64,000 nucleotides of DNA from Gramella sp. MT6. Lineage in GTDB: Bacteria > Bacteroidota > Bacteroidia > Flavobacteriales > Flavobacteriaceae. The position numbers were made by a program, and so were the translations under genes. Numbering within the stretch: position 1 is the first letter of the stretch; each line of letters starts with the position of its first letter. Positions 1 through 7,059 of the stretch are shown piece after piece. The DNA lies in assembly GCF_019357415.1 (NCBI RefSeq), contig NZ_CP048410.1, positions 3,002,501 through 3,066,500 of the forward strand. Direction: 5' to 3'. Below the pieces are notes generated by a model, which was not told the DNA's origin, did not search any database, and worked only from the letters and a program-made list of their open reading frames with translations.

Positions 1-583
1 GCTGGAAAAATCTCTGGATGCCCGGTTTATCGAACCTGAGAAATACAAACCTCAGGATGAGATCAATGCATTTAGTTTTGCGGAAACTCCAGTGATCACA
101 GATGAAAATCCCGGGGAGATAAATATTTACCACTGGGGCCTTATTCCTTTCTGGGCCAAGGATGATAATATCAAAAAAAGGACCCTGAATTCCAAGATAG
201 AGACCGCCAGTGAAAAACCGGCTTTCCGGAATTCAGTGAATAATCGTTGCCTGGTGATTGCAGATGGTTATTATGAATGGCAATGGCTGGACTCTAAAGG
301 AAAAGAAAAGCAGAAATTTCTCATTCAACCGGTAGATCAGGAAATATTCTCTTTTGCAGGGATCTACTCCTCGTGGAAAAATCCGCAGACCAATGAACTG
401 GTGAACTCCTACTCTATTCTCACCACCGAAGCCAATGAACTTATGAATGAGATACATAATAACAAAAAACGGATGCCGGTTGTGCTCAAAAATAAAGATA
501 TGGCAGCCTGGCTTGCTGGAGATGACCTTGAGAAGTTCGCTTTCCCTTATGAGGTGGAATTAAAAGCCAAACCGGTATCATAG
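1..583 (+). CDS. SRAP/HMCES-family protein, 5' truncated by window edge
   Basis: This is the C-terminal part of an SOS response-associated peptidase (YedK/HMCES). The reading frame is open from base 2, so the real start lies outside the window; the GTG at 92 is internal. About 193 residues are visible. Family hallmarks are present: WGLIPFW near the middle, the GYYEWQW segment carrying the conserved glutamate, and the IHNNKKRMPVVL segment with the conserved histidine. The catalytic Cys2, which forms a thiazolidine crosslink with abasic sites in single-stranded DNA in this family, is in the missing part. The expected role is protection of abasic sites in ssDNA. The next gene is convergent. Confidence 0.9.
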   Translation, partial: LEKSLDARFIEPEKYKPQDEINAFSFAETPVITDENPGEINIYHWGLIPFWAKDDNIKKRTLNSKIETASEKPAFRNSVNNRCLVIADGYYEWQWLDSKGKEKQKFLIQPVDQEIFSFAGIYSSWKNPQTNELVNSYSILTTEANELMNEIHNNKKRMPVVLKNKDMAAWLAGDDLEKFAFPYEVELKAKPVS

Positions 584-646
584 ATGATCCTGAGAAAAGT
601 TCCGGATGCTATCTATATTATTTCCCTTTGATATTAGGTTTCATCG

Positions 647-1411
647 TTATAAAATATTTTTGATCCAGCCCCCATCAACCGCAAGGGAAACTCCCGTAAT
701 ATAACTGGCTCTTTCACTAGCTAGAAAAGTGACCGCAGCAGCAAATTCTTTGGGTTCCCCAAAACGTCGCAAGGGAATATCCTTTTTCGCTTCTTCCATT
801 TCCGGGTTTTTATTGATCAGACTCTTCAATCGGTTGGTGTTGGTATAACCGGGCATCACATTATTTACCGTGATATTATATTCTCCCAGTTCACCTGCCA
901 AAGTTTTCATTAATCCAACTACAGAAGCCCTTACAGAATTAGATAAAATAAGATTCTCTACCGGCTGCTTAACCGCCTGTGAAGTGATACTGATTATACG
1001 TCCCCAGTTTTGTTCTTTCATTCCGGGAATAAAACTTCGCATGATCGACACCGCGCTGCCTAACAGTAACTGATAGGCTTTATCCCAGTCTTCCTGTTCG
1101 AAGTTTTCAAATTTACCTGAAGGTGGCCCGCCGGTATTGGTTACAAGAATATCAATATGACTGAATTTGTCTTTTATTTCAGCTACAATTCTTTTTCTGT
1201 CTTGGGCAATTGAAAGGTCACCGGCAACTGCCATCACTACGGTATTACTGGCTGAAGCGATCTCATTTTTCGTTTTTTCAAGCGTTTCTTTATCACGGCC
1301 ATTGATGATCACTTTTGCACCTTCAAACGCGAGTTCCATAGCCACACTTTTCCCTAGCCCCTGACTGGATGCTCCAACAAAGGCTATTTTATTCTTTAAT
1401 CCAAAATCCAT
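647..1411 (-). CDS. SDR-family protein with non-canonical active site
   Basis: A 254-residue Rossmann-fold short-chain dehydrogenase/reductase-like protein. The nucleotide-binding GASSQGLG motif is at residues 13-20 and the NTGG stretch at 92-95. The usual catalytic Ser-x12-Tyr-xxx-Lys reads Ser144-x12-Ser157-xxx-Arg161 here, so both Tyr and Lys are replaced. A subgroup of bacterial SDRs carries this SN-xx-R pattern and is usually annotated as 3-oxoacyl-ACP-reductase-like without proven activity. The C-terminal segment (GVSLAVDGGW) is normal for the family. It lies 6 nt downstream of the cupin gene on the same strand and may be cotranscribed with it. The NAD(P)-binding fold is clear; the reaction is unknown. 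Confidence 0.85.
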   Translation of the reverse strand: MDFGLKNKIAFVGASSQGLGKSVAMELAFEGAKVIINGRDKETLEKTKNEIASASNTVVMAVAGDLSIAQDRKRIVAEIKDKFSHIDILVTNTGGPPSGKFENFEQEDWDKAYQLLLGSAVSIMRSFIPGMKEQNWGRIISITSQAVKQPVENLILSNSVRASVVGLMKTLAGELGEYNITVNNVMPGYTNTNRLKSLINKNPEMEEAKKDIPLRRFGEPKEFAAAVTFLASERASYITGVSLAVDGGWIKNIL

Positions 1412-1417
1412 AAAAAT

Positions 1418-1789
1418 CTATGAGTTGTTTCTTAGGTAATTATCTGTTCCGTCAAGCCAGTCTTCGCGTATGGGCGCCCAGGTGTCAATTTCCTCTACGT
1501 CTCCAATCATAAGCGCTTCATGAGGAAGATCTGCCGGGATCACGATAACATCCCCGGCATTAAGGTCTATTGTTTCCTCTTTATTTTTACCAAACCAGAA
1601 GCGAATGGTTTCCGAAAGCACATTGGTCACCTGTTCATTGATGTGGCTGTGTAGCGGCACTAAAAACCCGTCTTTGAATTTCATTTTTGCCACCATAACT
1701 TTTTCGCCATAGACCAGCTGGCGTTCCATTTTATCGGTAACCTTTTCAACGGGAATGGTATCCCAGTTCAGTTTTTTGATCATTTTCAA
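1418..1789 (-). CDS. cupin-domain protein
   Basis: A 123-residue single-domain cupin. The first cupin motif is visible as PLHSHINEQ (residues about 45-53), giving two histidines and a glutamate, and the second as IPADLPHEA, giving the third histidine, so a metal site is likely. No signal peptide is seen, so it is probably cytosolic. Single-domain cupins of this kind bind metals or small ligands and often act in sugar or aromatic metabolism, but nothing here fixes the substrate. It is followed after 6 nt by the atypical SDR, which suggests a two-gene unit. Confidence 0.85.
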   Translation of the reverse strand: MKMIKKLNWDTIPVEKVTDKMERQLVYGEKVMVAKMKFKDGFLVPLHSHINEQVTNVLSETIRFWFGKNKEETIDLNAGDVIVIPADLPHEALMIGDVEEIDTWAPIREDWLDGTDNYLRNNS

Positions 1790-1825
1790 TTCTATTTAAA
1801 ACTGAAATAAGATAAGGATATTTCC

Positions 1826-2698
1826 TTAAACCGATTCTGCCTGAAGTTGTGCTTGTTTCCTGTTCATTCTGGAAATAAAGAAACTGCTTATTAAAATAAA
1901 GGCTCCACCCACATAAGTATTCCAGCTTAGTGTTTCGTCCAATAGAAAATACCCTAATAAAATAGCGCTTACAACCTCAAGATACATAAGGGATGTGGCG
2001 GTTGCTGCTGGAAGAAATTTGAGTCCGTAGAAGAACAGTTTAAAAACCACCACCCCAATAACGATCCCATAAACAAGCCCTGTTCCCATATGACCAATTT
2101 CGGTAGATGGAAGTCCGGTTAAAAAGGGTAGAAAGATAATTGCCCCTGCAATATTCTGATAAATAATGAGCTGATTCTGACTATAATTATGCGTTTCCTT
2201 TTTAAACATGATCACGGTTACCGCATAACCGATAGCAGCTCCCAAAGCTGCAAGCATTCCTATAAAGTCATCAGACTGGAAACTAAAAGGCTTTCCGGCA
2301 TAGGTAAGCACAATTCCTGTGAAAGCCAGAAATAAAAAGAACCATTGTTTATTTTGTATTGGGTGTTTATAATACAGGCTTTCTATGCCGGTTACAAATA
2401 ATGGATATGAATAGAAGAGCACGACCGCATTACCAATGGAAGTATATTTATAAGCCAAGAGATATAGGAACATACGCCCAGCGTTTAAAAAAGACACGAT
2501 AAGCATGTGACGATAATTTCCTTTTAATTCAATCCCGCCCTTATGCCATACTGCTGGCAATAAAAAAAGCGCAGGAACTGCTGTTCTAAACCAGGCGATC
2601 ATACCAGTAGACATGCTGGTCATCTCCTTTATGAAAATACCATTTGTACCGGCAATCAGTGCACAAATGACCACCCCGTAGATCGCTTTTTTCGTCAT
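1826..2698 (-). CDS. EamA/DMT-family transporter
   Basis: A 290-residue integral membrane protein with about ten hydrophobic segments arranged as two EamA repeats, as expected for drug/metabolite transporter family exporters. Examples are the segments with AIYGVVICALIAG at the N-terminus, the GIVLTYAG stretch near the middle and the LLGYFLLDETLSWNTYVGG signature in the second repeat. It acts in the inner membrane, typically exporting amino acids or related metabolites; the substrate cannot be read from sequence. The gene lies 37 nt upstream of the cupin gene on the same strand, so it may lead a cupin-SDR transcript. Confidence 0.88.
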   Translation of the reverse strand: MTKKAIYGVVICALIAGTNGIFIKEMTSMSTGMIAWFRTAVPALFLLPAVWHKGGIELKGNYRHMLIVSFLNAGRMFLYLLAYKYTSIGNAVVLFYSYPLFVTGIESLYYKHPIQNKQWFFLFLAFTGIVLTYAGKPFSFQSDDFIGMLAALGAAIGYAVTVIMFKKETHNYSQNQLIIYQNIAGAIIFLPFLTGLPSTEIGHMGTGLVYGIVIGVVVFKLFFYGLKFLPAATATSLMYLEVVSAILLGYFLLDETLSWNTYVGGAFILISSFFISRMNRKQAQLQAESV

Positions 2699-2841
2699 TG
2701 CTTCAAGTAGCTTAAAGAAGCGGCGAAACTACTCTTTTTATGAATATTGCCTGACGAAAAACTATAAGAAAACTTAATTAGCCTATAGGATATTTCAGAT
2801 CTTCTAAAGCTGTGATTATTCAGTCGTTTCCGAAAGAATAA

Positions 2842-3246
2842 TTACTTTTTTTCCGGCATATTTTCATCCATATGAGACATAGCCTGTTTCATACAATCGT
2901 CGTTCATCATGCCCTTAGTATGCATCATTTGGATCATGTTAGACATCATTTGAGGATTATTCATAAAGGATTGCATCATTGCCGTACTGTCTTTCATATT
3001 CATCATTCCACCACGACGATTCATACCCTTCATAGATCCATCCATAATCATTTGTGAGTTCCCATGATGTACCTGCATATAATTCCTGAAACTCTTTAGG
3101 TACTCAGGATTATCACTAATAGAGCTAAAAATTTCCGTTCTGGTTTCTTCATTTTCCAGCATGGATGTAACCTCCTGTTTTTGATTACAACCCAACAATA
3201 ACATTAGGCCTGCTGCGACTACAATAATTAAAACATCCCTTTTCAT
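2842..3246 (-). CDS. Met-rich putative lipoprotein
   Basis: A 134-residue protein with a lipoprotein signal peptide: a hydrophobic stretch after MKRD ends in a LLGC lipobox with Cys at about position 20. The C-terminal two thirds is exceptionally rich in methionine (more than twenty Met residues, many as MM pairs), with several His and one Cys. Met-rich patterns of this kind are typical of extracytoplasmic Cu(I)- or Ag(I)-binding proteins, so copper binding is a reasonable inference, not shown. I do not recognise a named family. Two perfect inverted repeats upstream (3307-3328 and 3352-3371) suggest that it is regulated. Confidence 0.75.
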   Translation of the reverse strand: MKRDVLIIVVAAGLMLLLGCNQKQEVTSMLENEETRTEIFSSISDNPEYLKSFRNYMQVHHGNSQMIMDGSMKGMNRRGGMMNMKDSTAMMQSFMNNPQMMSNMIQMMHTKGMMNDDCMKQAMSHMDENMPEKK

Positions 3247-3306
3247 AATATTGAATTTTATTATTAGAAAATCTATAGCAAATAGTTTTAAGTTTAGGAT
3301 TCATCT

Positions 3307-3328
3307 TTAAAGGTTTTAGAACCTTTAA
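3307..3328. promoter_or_regulatory. perfect 9-bp inverted repeat upstream of Met-rich lipoprotein
   Basis: TTAAAGGTT and AACCTTTAA are separated by TTAG, about 60-80 nt upstream of the start at 3246. It is not followed by a T-run on the minus strand, so an operator or a 5' leader hairpin is more likely than a terminator. No known regulator motif was recognised. Confidence 0.4.
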
Positions 3329-3351
3329 GTTACAGGTAACCCGATTTATAT

Positions 3352-3371
3352 TGAATGATATTTATCATTCA
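3352..3371. promoter_or_regulatory. 20-bp palindrome, candidate operator
   Basis: TGAATGATA-TT-TATCATTCA is an exact palindrome with 9-bp arms, 106-125 nt upstream of the Met-rich lipoprotein start. Its size and symmetry fit a dimeric transcription factor site. The cognate regulator is not in the window, and no specific family consensus was matched. Confidence 0.45.
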
Positions 3372-3421
3372 GTGAGAAAAAGGAAATTATTAATGGGAAT
3401 TAATGCCTGGTGCTAGGGCAT

Positions 3422-3469
3422 AAAAAAGCTGTTCATTTCTTTCAATACGCTTAAAAGTAATAAACAGCC
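3422..3469 (-). terminator. probable rho-independent terminator of the PepSY-like gene
   Basis: On the minus strand GCTGTT-x-ATT pairs with AAT-x-AACAGC around a long loop (3428-3437 with 3459-3468, one mismatch), followed by six T (complement of 3422-3427). It lies about 50 nt downstream of the stop at 3518. Confidence 0.55.
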
Positions 3470-3517
3470 TTAATTATTATTCCAAAATACCTTAAATCAG
3501 TATCTTCAATGCAATTT

Positions 3518-3991
3518 TTAATTTTTACGTTGTCTTTCAATTTTCATTACTGATCCATCTTCTTTGAAAACAACATCCATATTTTTCCCTTTCTGTTTGA
3601 ATTCCACATCATAGAATTCGCCTTCTTTCGCACTATTCACGTGTTCGACTTCGGTAATTTTTCTATCGGGATATTCCTCTTCAATTTTTTTCTTAATAGC
3701 GTCGGGAAGGTTCTCTTTTTTAATGCTATTTTCGGTTTCTATCCAGGATCCGTCAGCATTAAAATCAGCTCTGTATTTTTCGCCATCAATTTTGAAATGT
3801 GATTCCCAGTTGCCGTGATCATCTTTTTCCCAGTCTGGATCATTCTCTACAGGATATTTATTCTGAAAAGTCCTTTGAACCACTTCCGGTACTTCGTTCT
3901 TCTCTTTCTTAGTGTCCTTTTTCTCCTGGCAGCTCAGCAATCCAACCGTTAGTAATGCTACCAATAAAATCGAAACTCTTCTCATGATCAT
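3518..3991 (-). CDS. PepSY-like lipoprotein
   Basis: Up to 157 residues with a lipoprotein signal peptide (lipobox LLSC, Cys21 counted from 3991; the internal Met at 3985 is an equally good start). The mature part, rich in Lys and Glu, has two repeats of a PepSY-like (putative beta-lactamase-inhibitor-like) fold: residues about 35-90, with FKIDGEKYRADFNADGSW, and 95-155, with YDVEFKQKGKNMDVVFKEDGS. Such proteins are common in Bacteroidota envelopes and are thought to bind other periplasmic proteins; no activity is known. It is monocistronic by context, with a terminator downstream. Confidence 0.82.
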   Translation of the reverse strand: MIMRRVSILLVALLTVGLLSCQEKKDTKKEKNEVPEVVQRTFQNKYPVENDPDWEKDDHGNWESHFKIDGEKYRADFNADGSWIETENSIKKENLPDAIKKKIEEEYPDRKITEVEHVNSAKEGEFYDVEFKQKGKNMDVVFKEDGSVMKIERQRKN

Positions 3992-4120
3992 AATTTTGTA
4001 TAAAACTAGGATAGCAAAGAAACCTAAGCAGCCAATGAAATCATAAAATTTAATTTTCTGCTGACCGGGCTTTAATTTCTAGAAAGTATCTGCTAAATTC
4101 ACTATTAAAATATTGAAGAA

Positions 4121-4585
4121 ATGATCAGGATAGAAAGAACGAACTCAGACGATACAGATTTTATAAAACTGGTGAAGGAACTGGATGAATATCTTGCTGT
4201 AAAAGATGGTGATGAGCATGATTTCTATGATCAATTCAATAAACTGGACAGGATAAAGCATGTAGTAGTTCTATACAAGGAAAAGGATCCGGTAGCCTGC
4301 GGAGCGATCAAGGAATATACAGAAGGCGTCATGGAAATTAAAAGAATGTATGTGAAACCTGAAGAACGCAATAAAGGTTATGCCAGCAAAATACTTCGAA
4401 TATTAGAGCTTTGGGCACTGGAATTAGGTTATGAAAAATGTATACTCGAAACAGGCACCAGGCAAACAGAAGCTATTGGTCTTTACCAAAGAAATAATTA
4501 TAAACTTACTCGGAATTATGCCCCTTATGATCAAATGGAAAATAGCCGGTGTTTTGAGAAAGTGCTAAAAAGGAATTTAGGTTAA
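4121..4585 (+). CDS. GNAT-family N-acetyltransferase
   Basis: A 154-residue single-domain GNAT. The acetyl-CoA-binding motif A is visible as VKPEERNKGYASKIL (residues about 85-99; R/Q-x-x-G-x-G/A type), preceded by the MEIKRMYV strand and followed by GYEKCILETGT and YQRNNY. The fold predicts transfer of an acetyl group to an amine on a small molecule or protein; the substrate is unknown. The gene stands alone between a divergent lipoprotein and a convergent cyclase gene. Confidence 0.88.
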   Translation: MIRIERTNSDDTDFIKLVKELDEYLAVKDGDEHDFYDQFNKLDRIKHVVVLYKEKDPVACGAIKEYTEGVMEIKRMYVKPEERNKGYASKILRILELWALELGYEKCILETGTRQTEAIGLYQRNNYKLTRNYAPYDQMENSRCFEKVLKRNLG

Positions 4586-4590
4586 GATAT

Positions 4591-6474
4591 TTATATATTA
4601 TTGGCTAATGAATGTTCAGTTTGCATCTTATTAGATGATAATTCTTTAAATTTCCTGAGATAATCTTCATTTGCTTTTTTCACAAAATACATTTTCATAA
4701 AGCCCTTGTTCTTGACTTCAAATTCCCCCCTGTATTCGCATTCAAAATCTCTATCTATTAGCTCACAGGTTTTCTCTGAAATGTTGATCTTTCCTGGTTC
4801 TGAATGCGACTCCATTCTGGAAGCGATATTTACAGTATCTCCCCAAATGTCATAGGCAAATTTCTTGGTCCCCACTACTCCGGCCACTACTGGTCCCGAA
4901 TTAATGCCAATTTTGAGATCAAAATTTAATTCTTTATATTCAATTTCAGACCTTGCTTTGGAGGATCTAACAAATTCTGTCATTTCGAATGCAGCCATCA
5001 CAATTCTTTGAGCGTGGTCTTGAGAAGGAAACGGTAATCCACCAGCGCACATATAACAATCGCCAAGGGTCTTTATTTTTTCAAGGCCATATTTCTCAAC
5101 GATCTCATCGAATTTTGAAAAATAAAAATCTACCGAATCTACAACTTCTTCTGGACTAAGCCTTTCTGAATAGCTGGTAAAACCTACAAAATCGCCAAAT
5201 AGAACACTTACGGAGTCAAATTTTTTCGCTACCACTTTTCCAGAATCCCTTAATTCCATAGCTGTGTCTTTAGGTAGAATATTCAACAATAATTTTTCTG
5301 ACCGGTTTTTCTCTTTTTCTATGATCGCTTTGGTCCTGGATATGAATTTATTGCGCCTGAAAAGTCCAATAGCCAGAATTGCAATAAGTAATAAGGCAAT
5401 AGCAATACCAATTAAAACGGCTTTCTGAGTTTTTCTTTGTTGTTCTACCAGGTCCAGCTGAACCTGTTTCTGAGAAACTTCGTAATCTGTTCTTAAACGG
5501 GCCATTTCCTGCACAGTTTCGAGGTTATTGATACTATCCCTGTAAAGAACAAAGTTCTCATAGTTATTAAAGGCATTTTTATAATCTCCCCTATTTTTAT
5601 TGAGCTCGGATAACTGAAGATGAGCTTCGCTTATCTGCTTTTTTAAATTATATCGCTCTGCGAGACCAAGACTTTGTTCGGCGTATGAGAATGCCTTATC
5701 TAATTTATTTTTCCTGAAATAGATATCAGACATATAATTGAGATAAACCGATATTGGAGAATAATCCTCCAGTTTTTTTAAGATATCGATCGCTTCAGAG
5801 ATTCTTTTCTCTGCCAGCTCATCTTTTCCCTGCTCTGCATATACCATTCCTGAATTTCCATAATTGTAAGCAAGGCCAATTGGGACATTTAGTTCTTTGA
5901 AGATCAAACCAGACTCTTCGAAGTATATCAGTGCGCTATCATACTGTTTTGTTTTTAAATATTCATCTCCTGCATTTAGAAGGGTTGTAGCAAGAACCAT
6001 AGAGTCATTGATCTCTCTAACTTCTCTTAAGCCCCTTTTATAATAGGATTTCGCATTCTTTGAATTCCCCATTTCTGAATAGGTGTCAGCTATAGAAATT
6101 AAAACTGCAGATTTACCTAGTTCATCTCCGGCTAAAACCGCCTGTTCTTCGCTTTTAAAGAAAGCTTTGAGTGCTTCGGTATAATTACCCAATGACTGCA
6201 GATGATAACCCTTTTGCAGATATCCGGAATGAGCATATTGATTGCTGGCTTCTTTTAAAGCTTTCGTTATAAGAATATCTGAGTAAATAATTGCTTTTTG
6301 AGGATCGGTTTCATATTCAGCAATTTGTTTTAAAACCTCAAGGTCATTATTTGTCCCTTTTTCATATATTAAAATGAGACTATCAGCTTGTTTTTGATCC
6401 TGCGCATAGACAGAAATGCCCAAAATACAAAACAAGCCTATTGTTAGGGAATAGGCTTTAAGCATGCAAAACAT
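4591..6474 (-). CDS. TPR-containing class III adenylate cyclase, membrane-anchored
   Basis: The start chosen is the Met at 6474 (MFCMLKAY...), because the longer frame to 6534 overlaps the neighbour and adds no signal-like sequence. The protein has a signal peptide, a run of tetratricopeptide repeats (roughly residues 35-310, periplasmic), a transmembrane helix near 350-370 (AVLIGIAIALLLIAILAIG) and a C-terminal class III cyclase domain. Both metal-binding aspartates are present (FGDFVGFT and KTLGDCY), as are the ATP-selecting Lys (EKIKTLGD) and Asp (FAYDIWGD) and the transition-state Asn/Arg (DTVNIASRM). This predicts cAMP rather than cGMP synthesis in response to a periplasmic interaction. 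It follows a small gene at 6482. Confidence 0.88.
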   Translation of the reverse strand: MFCMLKAYSLTIGLFCILGISVYAQDQKQADSLILIYEKGTNNDLEVLKQIAEYETDPQKAIIYSDILITKALKEASNQYAHSGYLQKGYHLQSLGNYTEALKAFFKSEEQAVLAGDELGKSAVLISIADTYSEMGNSKNAKSYYKRGLREVREINDSMVLATTLLNAGDEYLKTKQYDSALIYFEESGLIFKELNVPIGLAYNYGNSGMVYAEQGKDELAEKRISEAIDILKKLEDYSPISVYLNYMSDIYFRKNKLDKAFSYAEQSLGLAERYNLKKQISEAHLQLSELNKNRGDYKNAFNNYENFVLYRDSINNLETVQEMARLRTDYEVSQKQVQLDLVEQQRKTQKAVLIGIAIALLLIAILAIGLFRRNKFISRTKAIIEKEKNRSEKLLLNILPKDTAMELRDSGKVVAKKFDSVSVLFGDFVGFTSYSERLSPEEVVDSVDFYFSKFDEIVEKYGLEKIKTLGDCYMCAGGLPFPSQDHAQRIVMAAFEMTEFVRSSKARSEIEYKELNFDLKIGINSGPVVAGVVGTKKFAYDIWGDTVNIASRMESHSEPGKINISEKTCELIDRDFECEYRGEFEVKNKGFMKMYFVKKANEDYLRKFKELSSNKMQTEHSLANNI

Positions 6475-6481
6475 ATTTGAA

Positions 6482-6862
6482 TTAGTTTTTAATAGAGAGC
6501 TTGGGATCATCGGTATAGGTCTCGCTATCCCCATCTATGGTAAAGATTATTGAATAATCTTCGCTATCAATGGTTTTACCACCTTTCGTTGGTTTCTGGG
6601 ATACAATTGTACCTTCATAGTTGCCGTTACCTGTAGAATGAGGAGAAGAAGAAAAAATACTGGTCTCGCCTGTTTTTTCAACGATCTCAATACTTTGTAT
6701 CCCGCTAGTTAGATCTGGAACCCAGGTAACATTTGCGCCAAGTTCTACATTAGTATTCATTTGATTGTCTCCGGAATCTCCCACGGAATCTTTTAGTTTA
6801 AGCTTTGGCGGATTACTATCTGAATTTTTCAAACTTACGGTAATGATCACTGCAGTACTCAT
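6482..6862 (-). CDS. small beta-rich protein upstream of cyclase
   Basis: A 126-residue protein without a recognisable signal peptide (it opens MSTAVIITVSLKNS). The composition is rich in Ser, Thr, Asp and Gly with alternating hydrophobic residues, suggesting a beta-sandwich domain. I do not recognise the family. The stop lies 7 nt upstream of the preferred cyclase start, so it is almost certainly cotranscribed with the cyclase and could modulate or sense for it; that role is inference from position only. Confidence 0.7.
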   Translation of the reverse strand: MSTAVIITVSLKNSDSNPPKLKLKDSVGDSGDNQMNTNVELGANVTWVPDLTSGIQSIEIVEKTGETSIFSSSPHSTGNGNYEGTIVSQKPTKGGKTIDSEDYSIIFTIDGDSETYTDDPKLSIKN

Positions 6863-7059
6863 AGAATTTAGTTTAGGTTGGTTAATATTTACGGGAAGGC
6901 CCTCAGTTTAATTGTCACCTTAACAAATGAAATCGAAATGAGTTACCATCTAATAATCAATCACTTATAAAATTAGAGTAAATTTCAGTGATAACATCCT
7001 TAATTCATTATAAATTGCTTATTATCAGAAAAATACATTTGTAAACATGAAGTTTGCTA

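Noticed and set aside
870..1073. ORFs on the + strand inside the SDR gene
   Set aside because: They are shadows of the coding strand: no family resemblance, and they lie fully inside a gene with clear motifs.
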